This document shows, piece by piece, positions 47,035-57,876 of a stretch of DNA of 64,000 nt. The notes beneath the pieces were generated by a model. That model saw only the letters and a program-made list of their open reading frames with translations, did not search any database and was not told the origin of the DNA. The DNA comes from Endomychus coccineus (lineage: Eukaryota; Arthropoda; Insecta; Coleoptera; Endomychidae): the NCBI GenBank assembly GCA_958510875.1, contig OY294067.1:262110180-262174179 (forward strand), given 5' to 3'. The stretch's first letter is position 1; every line of letters starts with the position of its first letter. The position numbers were made by a program, and so were the translations under genes.

Positions 47035-48160
47035 TTGGGACTGATACGTGCTGTCAGTATTCGACCTAAAGCAAACTTAACTCTGTCTATGGACTGATAA
47101 TTTAATTTTGTTTGAAGTGCTTTGTGATTCTCGAAGAACTTCGTTCATATTTGATTCTCATTGACGAATTATTTGATGTGATGTGATTTTGTGATTAAGA
47201 AGAAACTGTTCACTCGAATGTGACATTTTATTTTTATGCTTCTTGTTTGAAAGACATCTGTACAATGCCTTACGACAAATTACATTTTACAAGAACTCAA
47301 ATAATTCGTAGATTCGATTTAAATATTCAGGTCCTTCGAAAATTACAAAACACATCAAATATTGGTCAGCTTCGAGTCAAATTGAAGATACACTACAATT
47401 ATCACAGCACAAGTAAGTGGGTTAATTATAATCCTTTCTTATTCTTTGTTCCTGTAGATTATTATTGTTATAGTGGTACATTCAACTTTTCAATTTTTTT
47501 TAATAGCATAGACCATAGACAAATACAGAATATGAAGATAATGATATTCTGCGTAGGATGTCTATTCTGGTATATATTTGTTCGAACATGAATGAATAAC
47601 AAGTTAATGCAAATATATTATAATTATGTGCGAGAGAATAATTGATATTTGTTGCAATACAACAAGGACATTGATGTTATCAGTAGCGAATTGCATAGTT
47701 AGAAAAGGACAATAAAGGGAAATATTTCTTCCACCTGTCGGTGTTTGAATTAAATGTCCTCGCGCGTTCTTCTTCATCCGAGACGTAATGGTTTTTCAAA
47801 TTTCCTTTTATTGATTCCGTAGGAAAATTAAACAACATTGTCACAGCCTATGAAATATGTAAATTAAATGTCAACTCCAAGGTTGACCCTGGTAGAGGTT
47901 AATAAGTTTATTGGTGCCTAACTCTTTGTTAAATTACTTTAAATACTTTGCATAACTAATGATGGGTGGGACCATAACAAAAGGAAAAAGTCCAAATACC
48001 GAAGACGATTTAACATTTCAAAATCTAATCCGTGTGAGGAATATGGACATTTTCAAATCTCTTGAAATACATCAATTTGATACCACTGCCCAGACAACAA
48101 ATCATTTGGTTGAGCTGATTAGAGACATTGTGGAAAAATACATTGATTAGTAAATTCACC
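47035..48160 (+). other. Two unrecognised plus-strand open frames
   Basis: A frame from ATG 47264 (MPYDKLHFTRTQIIRRFDLN) runs into a good donor-like GTAAGTGGG at 47412. A second frame starts at ATG 47959 or 47962 (GGTITKGKSPNTEDDLTF, later TTNHLVELIRDIVEKYID) and stops at 48150. Composition looks protein-like but I recognise no domain; they might be exons of one host gene or a decayed transposon. Confidence 0.3.
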
Positions 48161-48164
48161 ATTT

Positions 48165-49805
48165 GAAATATTTTTACAAACGTTAAACTACGAAACGCCA
48201 CATTTTAAATACATTTACTTTATTTAGAGATCAATAATAATATGACATGTTGTTATTCTAGTTTCGATTTTCACTATTTGATAACATACCTTGTATTTCA
48301 ATTTAGTTGAGAAGGTACATTTAGTTGTCAGGACATGAATACAGATGGCTTATATAAGATTTGTAAAAACGTAATTCAATTTATATAAGTTCCTTAAGTC
48401 ATTTCTGTTACTTAAATTAACTTCATTTCTATCTTTGGCGTCATTTTATTCTCCCTTAAAAGTTAATCAATGTATAAAACAGAAACTGATGATTAACTCA
48501 TTGTATTCCGTATATTTTGTCATGATGATAATTGATATTCTTTTCTAAGGTATGTATTTATATTCATTTGTTTTTATTGAGATACATTCATCCTGTGAAG
48601 TGAAAAATTACAACTTATTCATTTTATTTAACACAACAAATAAACCTAATACGCTCCTATTCCATCAATTCGTTAAACATCCCAAACGTGTCCCGAACGT
48701 ATCTGAACGTTCTTCCGCCAACTGGCTTCACTGGTTATTTCTGCTATTTGCTTTTTTATTTTCCATTATTGATAGACATTTATAGACATAAATACAGGGA
48801 AATGTCATCAATTTGTCTAAAAGAAAAATAGGTCTCATACTGGAAATTAATCTAATCAGTCGTTTTGAGTGACGAAGCTGATGGTTTATGAGTTCCCCTG
48901 CACATAGTGACATTGGTCGACAGATGACAATATACCTTTGAATAATAAAGATTTATGAGACATCTTCGGTCTAATAGTGAGCTTGATTGTGATATGACAT
49001 AAAAGCTTTTGCTCAATCTGTTCACACTGTAGTATAAGTAGTTTAGAATTAGCATATTAAATAGATCATAGGTATGTATATTAATGAATTGGTTGTAATT
49101 GGAGTGCTTTGAACTCTGAACTGAACTTAATGAACTTTAGATAGCTTAGATCAGCAGTTTATTTCTTCAACGTATTAATTTAACTAATTGTTGATCATCT
49201 TTCAATCCATTCCTTCCACCAGAAGTATTCAAGTATGAATCTAATAAAAGGGTTGTAAACTCCAGCCACTAGGGGCTAAATCACAACACCATGAGAGTGT
49301 ATTATCTAAATATAAGCCTAGAAATCACGAACGCTTTTGTAGATGATGTCATATATTTCTTAATAGATTGAAAAGCAATATTGTATTCAGATTTGAGATA
49401 TATTCTAATTTGTATAGGAGAAATAGGAGACATTTCAATGGCTGATCCAGAAACTGTACAAGGGGGGCAATTACCTTTTTAGGTATTCGATACATTTTTT
49501 TAGATATTAGTTTTAGGTATTTAAGTTCAGCTTATTCATAAGCAGTTGTGTAACACTTGTGTCGCCACTAAATCACAACAGTATAACGACGCAGCAAATC
49601 GACCTAATATCCGTTTAGGATGTAATGCGAATGCATTAAAGCATGTACTAAAGACGATCTAATTTAAACTTTGTATGAAATGTATGTACATTTTACGTAT
49701 CATACACATGATTATGTTGAATTTACATGAACTTTAAAGCATTCGATGAATCAGATTACATGAATTTTACGCAAATTATGCATAAATCTGGTTGTCTGGA
49801 GCTAT
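48165..49805. other. No gene recognised
   Basis: Nothing supported. Confidence 0.5.
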
Positions 49806-49811
49806 GCAGTA

Positions 49812-50240
49812 GTAATAAACTATAAAAGACTTCACACTGTGGATACACTATAACACTATAAATAAGAAATATCTACCCTTATTGACTGAAAATACTTTCA
49901 AAGTATAGAGGACGTTTCGACTACCAAGTAGCCATCATCAGAGTAAACTAAATTATAAATCGAAATGTGCCTGTTTAAATGCTATTTGGGGATAATAATG
50001 CAAACAAGGGGTTACCCTCAGCTGGAGATAACTCGTAATTTAATAAATTACTTTTTCGTTTATACATCTCCATCCCTTTTAAATTACCTATATATTTGTC
50101 CGTACTGTGTTTTACCAGTGATAAACTTTCTTAAGAAATGGTGTAACTTTATTCAAAATATGTTCGGCTAACACTGATTTTTCACCATTATTTTTCTTCG
50201 TATCTGCAAAATGCTCGTCATTCCTAGTTAGAATGCTTAA
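49812..50240 (-). mobile_element. PLE family B, inverted partial copy
   Basis: Minus-strand copy of the last part of the GIY-YIG domain (RNILTRNDEHF, NNGEKSVLAEHILNK), the 3' non-coding part with a CTGATGATGGCTAC string at 49927-49941, and the terminal block CACACTGTGGATAC. It abuts the plus-strand copy at 50.27 kb head to head. Confidence 0.8.
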
Positions 50241-50269
50241 ACAAATAGGCATATTCCGACGGATTTAAC

Positions 50270-51120
50270 TACACCATTATAATATATTGAATAGCTCCAT
50301 TTAATAGTCTTGTTCATAGGTTATTGAATATCCCTTTGAGCGAGCAAAATTTCAACAAGGAAGTTGAGAAACTTCAGCAAATAGCTTTGGACAATGATAT
50401 CGACAAATATTTGATCAATAATTCAATTTCTAAGCAAAAAAGGAAATTATAATGCAATCAACTAACCAAATTGGAGCCATTAATACCTTCAAATACTCCA
50501 ATAGAATTCAAAAGTTTCACTTATCATCCTTTAGTAAATAATAAATTCCATAATTTGTCTTCTAAATTTGCAATTCAACCAGTCTATAGATGTAAGAATA
50601 AACTAAAACGCCGTTCAGGCAACACCTTTGATAAAGTTTCGAACTTCGACAAATCCGGGATTTACAAAATCGATTGTGAGTCGTGTTCAAAATAGTATGT
50701 GGGAACAATTAAAAGGAACATTCTAACTCGCTATGAAGAGCATTTTGCTCATATAAAGAAAATTAATGGTGAAAAATCAGCGTTAACCAAACATATTTTG
50801 AATATAGGTCATACCATTCCTCAAGAAAGTTTATCATTTGTAAAATATAGCACGGACAAATATCTTGGTGATTTAGAAGGGTTCGAAATGCTTAAACGGA
50901 AAATCAATCATTAAATTCCGATTCATCTCCAGCTGAAGGTGATCTCTTGTTTGTATTATTAACCACAAATACTATTTGAAAGGAACATTTTGATTTATAA
51001 TTTAGTTTACTCTGATCATGGCTAGCTGGTAGCCGAAAGGTCCTCAGTACTAGTATTTCTAGTGGATAAGGGTAAATATTTCTTATTTATACTGTGGAGT
51101 ACTATACATTTTAGCCGTCT
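50270..51120 (+). pseudogene. PLE family B, 3' part with GIY-YIG endonuclease
   Basis: The reading starts in the conserved region after the RT (NSLVHRLLNIPLSEQNFNKE, about 50300-50360), passes the linker (KEVEKLQQIALDND, SISKQKRKL then a stop) and VYRCKNKLKRRSGNTF, and enters the GIY-YIG domain: GIYKIDCESCSK, a stop in place of the next residue, YVGTIKRNILTRYEEHF and ALTKHILNIGH, ending at 50914. GIY and YVG motifs and the Arg helix are all present, and only two or three stops or shifts break it, so it is younger than the copy at 1-620. The 3' non-coding part has a decayed core, CTGATCATGGCTAGC, near 51005. Confidence 0.85.
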
Positions 51121-51124
51121 CACA

Positions 51125-52195
51125 ATACAAGATGAATGTTACATGTTTACAATCTCCGTTTTCAGTGTTATTCCGAGTTCTGTAAGAGTGATGTTTCTCA
51201 CTAATTTTATTTCTTCCCTAAGTCGAATGAAATGAATTAAACTTATAAAAAATTTAAATTGAAATAAGCAACCCCCCCCCCTTCTGTGGATCCGCCTTTG
51301 AGTCATTTCATATACAGTCGTTCCTGTTTCAAAACGTTAACATATTTATTTTGTTGAATCTGTCAAACCATTATATTTCATAATAGATAATGATAATAAT
51401 GAAAAATATAAATGTAATACAAATAATGGCCGATCTGACCTTTAATAGATGATGAATCTACTTTACTACACCGATGTTAAGCTAAGTAAACGTTCCATCT
51501 GTATAAATACATTACGTGGTTCTTTACATTAAGTGTATAATGATTCAATGAATCGGAAACGCCCTTCTGTTGATCCCTATATAGCTATATAACATTGGAG
51601 AGATTTGTATAAACAACATTTCTCACAAACGATTGCATTGTATAATCTCATATCTGAAATCCCACAATTAAACTCATCAAAATCTACATTTGTATCGAGG
51701 TAATTTGAAGATTGACATTTGCGTGTGTATCCTCACATCTAACAGGTAAGGCCAAGATTTTTTTCGAGATAGGAGAACCAACAATTAGCGGGATGTGGCA
51801 TAATGAATGGATAACGAACGTTATTTGTAAAGTTCATATGGAAAATTGCATAAGTAGATATGGTGACGAAACGAATAAATCATTACTTGTTCAATGTACA
51901 CACTTACGATTATGTTGAAACTGATGATTAATATTTGATTTACGATTGTAAAACAAAGCAATTTGTATAATTAATAAAATAAACACAATGGTTAGTAATA
52001 CTGTATATTATAATATAAAAGGGTTCCCGTGATTATTATGAAAGAAGGATTCCTGCGATTAAAATCAGGGGAAATCTTTGCACACTTGATATTGTTTTGT
52101 CCTCTAGTGCCCTATATCCGTACTAAGCCATCAATATCCCAATATCTATGCTCAAAGTTTAAAAAAAAATTTCAATGCATATGTTTTGAATCTGA
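51125..52195. other. No gene recognised
   Basis: A short frame at 51712-51918 (MTFACVSSHLTGKAKIFF) is not recognised. Nothing else. Confidence 0.4.
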
Positions 52196-52199
52196 TGAC

Positions 52200-53530
52200 C
52201 CAACGCAATGTGCCACAGAGGTCTCGGATATTACCAGGCTAAGAATGGAAACTTACATACCCCATACCGAATCAGTTCAATAAAATCTGTTCCAGGGCCG
52301 TCGCTTGTAAACAAACAGCATACCGTCGTTGGCGCGGTAACGCCAAATTTGTGCAATGAAACAATAAACGCTTCGAAAGAGGCATATAATGCCAAAATAA
52401 GATCAAAGCTGATCGGATGCCCTAATAGCTCCCGTTCGTTTTGGACTTTCGGCAAAGTAATTGTTAGAAATTTCACTCCCACTTCATTCCCTCCCCTAAT
52501 CAAAAGTGCTGGCACACTGGCTACTACACCGCAAGAAAAAACAAACCTGTTTGCTGGGATGTTTGCAGCAAATTCCACTTCGGATCCACAAGAAAAATAC
52601 CCTCCTAATATTGCTGCCATCGATGTTCATATGCCTCAAATTGTCTTTCATCAGCGCACCATTAGGCGCATTCTGCCTGATCTCAATACCAAAAAGGCTA
52701 TGGGGCCAGACGGAATTCCACCTATCGTTCTCAAAGATTATGCGCATGAATTAACACCAGTTTTCTGCAGGTTGCCCTTTCATACATACTTGGTGTGTTT
52801 CCTTCCAGCTGGAAGACAGCTAGAGTCCAACCGATTCCAGAGAAAAGTGAAAAAGACACTTCCTTTTAGTTATAGATCCATTGCACTATTATCTGTGATA
52901 TCTAAAGTGATTGAGAAAGCAATCAACATCGAGCCCATCCAATACCTAGAGAACTCCAAAATCGTGAATGGCAATATGACTTTCGTCAGCAGTACCATAG
53001 ATCACTTGAGGTTCATTGCAAAAACTGCTTCACAGAAACATGGTTTTCTATTCTGTGCCATGGGATACTTCACACCTGAGAAACTCCTCATGATCTGTAA
53101 ATACCTGATTCGACCTATCCTGCAGTATTGTTCAAACTTTTGGAGTTCAGCTCCCAAACATACGCTCTTAGATTCTAAGCAGAAGAGAGCCATCACTGAC
53201 TCCTTTTGAACATCGTAGAAACTTCCTATAGATATTTCCATGGTCGCTGCTCTTGTCAAATACTGTATTTTCTTCCACTAGGTGCGATTTTAGGCTAGAT
53301 GATCTCATACTGGTTACCTTTTCCCTGCCAGGCTCGATACCTGCCGAACATTATAGGTTTTCCTCTCGGGTAATCAAAAGATTTAAAGAAAATAATGCTG
53401 CCTGCCTACCCAAAACTGAGTTTCCACTCTTACTAAGGGGTATAATTATTGTATCAAATCATTCAAGTCAAAATAGGATTTCAAACTTGTGTGGTATTAT
53501 GCTGTTGAGCCCTGCAGACTGCAGACATTT
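52200..53530 (+). pseudogene. CR1/Jockey-group LINE with internal deletion of the RT core
   Basis: A long open frame (52208-53209) reads SFWTFGKVIVRNFTPTSFPP, QEKTNLFAGMFAANSTSD (linker before RT), KKAMGPDGIPPIVLKDYAHE (RT finger), SYRSIALLSVISKVIEKAIN, then STIDHLRFIAKTASQKHGFL. The expected middle with the catalytic DxxKAFD and YADD boxes is missing: the frame jumps from finger motifs to the thumb region (LICKYLIRPILQYCSNFWSS). From 53253 in another frame come CDFRLDDLILVTFSLPGS and YRFSSRVIKRFK, the C-terminal segment. The deletion left the frame open, so the 333-codon frame is a defective fusion, not an intact gene. This family differs from both the 11-kb and the 13-kb remnants. Confidence 0.75.
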
Positions 53531-53534
53531 TACG

Positions 53535-55695
53535 CGAAATGATTCCTGAAGAGCCTCAAGTTGTTGCAGAGCAGGTTTTAGAAAACGCCTTTGAACATAT
53601 GATGCGCCCAGACATTTATATCAACCAAGTGCAGAAAAGGAGAGAGAGAGAGAGAACGCACCCTTTGATGCACTGTCCTCACGATGAGACTGGAGGTAGC
53701 TTAGGACACGAACACGAAAAGGCAAGATGCAGTAAACAGTAGCTCTGTTTGGTTGGCTATAGCACCGGTATTTGGTGTTTATGATATTGCTGTGAACTAT
53801 TTTTCTTGTTTCGATACTGACGAAGTTTTACAGGAGTAAATCAGAATGAGGTGACTGTGTTAACATGAAATCTTCGTCAACTAGACAAGAGGGATGTTAT
53901 GAGTCAGGTAATGTAGCATATTGTACAGGCGTTGTAAACTTTTCAGTAAATAAATGCCGCTCCAGTAATCTTTGTAACGAAGATAAGGTTTATCTAAAAC
54001 AAATAATAGGAAGACTCCGACCGGATTTGAGTGAAACATTTTCTCACATTTGGTGTGCAAGAAAATCTTCCATCATCCTATTATTTATATGTTTATTATA
54101 AAAAACTTCAATTTCAGCCCATATGAATTCAATGGTACTGAAATCACAATGGTACGGTGGTAATCAGTAAAAAGTATATCCTTGATTTCTAAGCATTTTA
54201 TCAACGACATTTCTTCTCTAGAACATTTTGTTTTGCTAACTGTAGTAATTCATGTTAAAACACATTCAGTATTTCTTCCTCCTAGATGTACGTTTTTAGC
54301 CTGGAGATGCCAATATTGGGTTAATCCTCTTCAATCACCCTTTTCATTTTTCCGTTGAATACAAATTTGTATATCATATCATTTTCGATTGAATCTTCAG
54401 CTTAACACACATTTGGTGTGTTTTCTTTTCGTTCTATTTAATGCTTCTGCTATCCTTTGGAAAATTATATTCTAGAATAAAATGGCGGTTAATGATGTAT
54501 TTGTGTTCAATCACATACCTCTCGAACTGACAAAATTGCACTTCAGATGAGACGATTAAAGCTATAATGACATCAGGTATACTTAATGACCTAACTATAA
54601 TATAAGATTTGACAACAGAAGCTCATTTGGTTAAGTGTTACATCATTGGATTACAACCCATTTCATCCCCTTAGGAAATAGAGAAAATGGTTCGAGAAAT
54701 ATGAAAGATAGTCAGTATACAATACCTAATGTTATACTCAATTATAAATCATCAAGTATTTAATGTCGAGAATTAAAATAGTTTTATTTCAGAAATAGAC
54801 CATAAAACGAAAAGTGTACGAATACAAGAGCGAAAGTAACTGATAACAATCATGAATCTCGATAACACTTTCCTGAAATTACTATGCGGCATTACCCGCG
54901 ATAAAAAGAAAACACCACCTACAGAAGAAAATGCATTCTCACAGCGATGTTTGAAACCACGAATTGGTATCCTGGCAACCAATACAAACACACGAAATGC
55001 ATTGATTCAAGGGAAACTAGCTTGAACTGGAAAATAATCGATAAAGCAGAATGGCTAGCTTTATCCGGGGAAATCAATTTAAGTATTGACAATGCCAGTC
55101 TTAATAAAATAATAGAGAAGCTTAAATATAGTAATGAATGGAGGAAACCCTTTTAGTTATAGACCATTCACGAAATGGTGAGAGAATATAATTTATTTAT
55201 CAGACAAAGTGTCTCTGTTTGACCTTCTCTTTCGTGTTCCTTTTCGGTTGTTTACCAAGTCAATTATATTCTACCCTGCAATAGAATTTATAAAAATTTT
55301 ATGTTGTTTGAATAACAGTTTAATGGCATTTGATTAATATTCCTTTTTGAATTCCAATACTCAATTTACATATTTTAATAGTTCACTATATTACAGTTTT
55401 CGATCAAAAGAATCTGCGTCCGCACAGGGACGCAATTATGGCTAAAGATTATAATCCATAAAACTTAATTAGCAGCAATCATGTGACCATCACATAATAC
55501 TGAATTACTTCGACACTACATATCCTGAAATTATGTTACATCCTTTTCTGACAGATTTCAAAACGTAATCATTTCTAACTGGGGTTTCCTTGCATCGTGA
55601 TGTTGTATTTTCACATAAATGAAGTGATGAGAAAGATACTTAGATTTGGATAACCAAAGAGAAAAGAAATGAGAAAAGGGGAGACGTTATTTTAT
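53535..55695. other. No gene recognised
   Basis: Short (GA)n run at 53639-53656. Several small frames without recognisable domains. Presumed intron of the minus-strand gene. Confidence 0.4.
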
Positions 55696-55700
55696 TTTAC

Positions 55701-55729
55701 CTGTTTTGTCATTTTTAATTGCTCTTCAT
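55701..55729 (-). CDS. Candidate 29-nt micro-exon, minus strand
   Basis: Between ttagttccag (acceptor) and gtaaaataaaa (donor) lie 29 nt encoding EEQLKMTKQ with one leading partial codon, ending in phase 0. The 39.1-kb exon starts in phase 0 with another coiled-coil segment, so the two would give a continuous helix. The frame stays open a little further upstream (LKFGLVPD), but no better acceptor is visible. Very short, so tentative. Confidence 0.35.
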
Positions 55730-55734
55730 CTGGA

Positions 55735-56295
55735 ACTAATCCAAATTTAAGTACATATAAATCACGTTACAGAACTTAAAGAAGCCCCGAATAATTAGCA
55801 TTTCCTATTATCGATGAACTTAAGATTCCAACGACATAATATACTATGTATCTATGGTTTCGGCGTTTACGTATTGTAAAATCATTTTAAGTTTCAGAAA
55901 ATGGATTTTTGAACTCAAATTGTTTCACCACACTGTGTGTGACATTCTCAAAGCAAGGAGTTATGAGCTAAAGCTAAATTTAAAATTACGTCCTAGGAAA
56001 AGGAAATATTAAATTCATAATTCCAGCATATGTTTGCATATTGGTAAATATCTCTATGTTGACGACGTAATCGCTTGCTTTACAGATAGCACCCAGCAAA
56101 TAAATTAGTTTTTCCCCTGTATTAACTACTTACATCTATATAGGTATATAATTGACCTTAGAGATGAAACAGCACAACTCCTTAAACTTTTTAGATTTGA
56201 GAATTTCACATACAAATAATTACCATTTTTTCGCTATTTATCCCAAACTCACCCACACAGATACCATTCACAACACTTTTTGACACCCGCAACCA
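55735..56295. other. No gene recognised
   Basis: Flank upstream of the LINE; nothing supported. Confidence 0.5.
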
Positions 56296-56481
56296 CACAA
56301 GTTAGTAGCAAGTTTGATCGGCATGTGGTATTCGATCGAGTAACACGTGTCTAGTGTGTTATACAGCTATATTAAAAATTAATTTATGCAGTTTTCCCAA
56401 TAAGTGTAATTTAAATCAGAATATCATCTCGACTGCTTGCCAACTACTATCAACATTAAGAATAATAATAATAATCAAAAA

Positions 56482-57111
56482 ATGGTAATTACTAAAGCAT
56501 TTACATGTGATGTGGAAGAAGTCCTGTGTAAGGTGTTTAATAAGCCGGAATTTATAAAACAACTGGCGGATGAAGTAAGCAAAATAGTACTGCACGAAAT
56601 GGAAAATTCATTGAAAGACACAAACAACAAGGTAATAAAACTGGAAAATGATATTATTGCATTACAACATAAAAACCAAGACTTGCAACAGAAACTTGAT
56701 AAAAAAGTCGATAACATTGAACAAGATTTATATTCGCAACGTTTACGGATTTATGGTATTGATGAAAAACAGTCTGTAGATAAAGAAGCAGATATGGTGA
56801 AGCTATTAAATGAAAGGTTGAATATTAACCTAAGTTCTTCAGATGTAAACAATTGCCGTAGAATTGGAAAACCAATACATAATAAAAATAGACCGGTACT
56901 GGTGTATTTTAATAATTATAACAGCAAGGCAAGCGTGTTGTCCAATCGGAAGAAACTGAAAGGTGAGAAAATAGCAATAACGGAGGAACTAACAAAGCAA
57001 AGATATGAAAAATACAAAAATGCGAAACAAATTTATGAACCAAAAAATGTCTGGATTTGGCATGGGAACATTTACTACATGGAACAAGGTGAGCGGAAGA
57101 GGTTGTTGTAA
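56482..57111 (+). CDS. LINE ORF1 protein (coiled coil plus RRM-like/C-terminal domain)
   Basis: I chose the ATG at 56482, the first in the frame, giving 209 residues; the frame stays open a little upstream without an ATG. ORF1 proteins of this class bind element RNA and form trimers through a coiled coil. Here residues 45-85 (DTNNKVIKLENDIIALQHKN and on) form a strong heptad coiled coil. It is followed by LYSQRLRIYGI, the start of an RRM-like fold, and CRRIGKP with PVLVYFNNY. The C-terminal domain is basic (SNRKKLKGEKIAITEELTKQ) and ends NVWIWHGNIYYM…ERKRLL. No CCHC zinc knuckles. It precedes ORF2 on the same strand by 765 bp and would be made from the same RNA. Confidence 0.8.
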   Translation: MVITKAFTCDVEEVLCKVFNKPEFIKQLADEVSKIVLHEMENSLKDTNNKVIKLENDIIALQHKNQDLQQKLDKKVDNIEQDLYSQRLRIYGIDEKQSVDKEADMVKLLNERLNINLSSSDVNNCRRIGKPIHNKNRPVLVYFNNYNSKASVLSNRKKLKGEKIAITEELTKQRYEKYKNAKQIYEPKNVWIWHGNIYYMEQGERKRLL

Positions 57112-57114
57112 ACA

Positions 57115-57660
57115 ATCCCATATCATATGTATAGAAATAAGGACTACGATATTGTAAAGTTAGATGTTTGAAATTTTTTTTTTAGCTTCAAAAATATTCA
57201 CAATGATTCAGCATAATTCTAATAATTAAACAAAATCGAAATAATTCGTATGCTATTTTGTGAATATTAAATGTGAATCTAGTTTAGGCATTATTATATA
57301 GAATCTTCAATTAAATAATTATTGGATATTTCCTGAATTCACATACTTCTCACTTTTTGTTTTTATTCTTGTGAATAACTGAACTACAACTTGTAAACAA
57401 TAAAATATAAAACAACATAGATAAGTGAATAAATTTGAGATTTTGTGAATATTAAATTGCAATTAATCAATAAGCATTGATCGTCTATATCAAAAATTCT
57501 ATTAAATATTTCCTTTGTTGTTTTTCGAAAATATTGATATTATTTAACAAATTGTGTTTTTCTTTTTCATGATTTTTACAATGAAACTAGCTGGAATAAC
57601 ACATATTTTATGTACATTTCATTCTGTTTAAGCTCACACGTTTTCACTCAAAACATTTGA
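57115..57660. other. LINE spacer between ORF1 and the (CA)n tract
   Basis: AT-rich, no frame. Contains two similar TTTTGTGAATATTAAAT motifs (57257 and 57442). Confidence 0.5.
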
Positions 57661-57662
57661 AT

Positions 57663-57818
<156 letters not shown>

Positions 57819-57876
57819 ACTTACCACACAATCGCATATACTCTAGTGATAATTCTCAATTATTCACAAATATATA

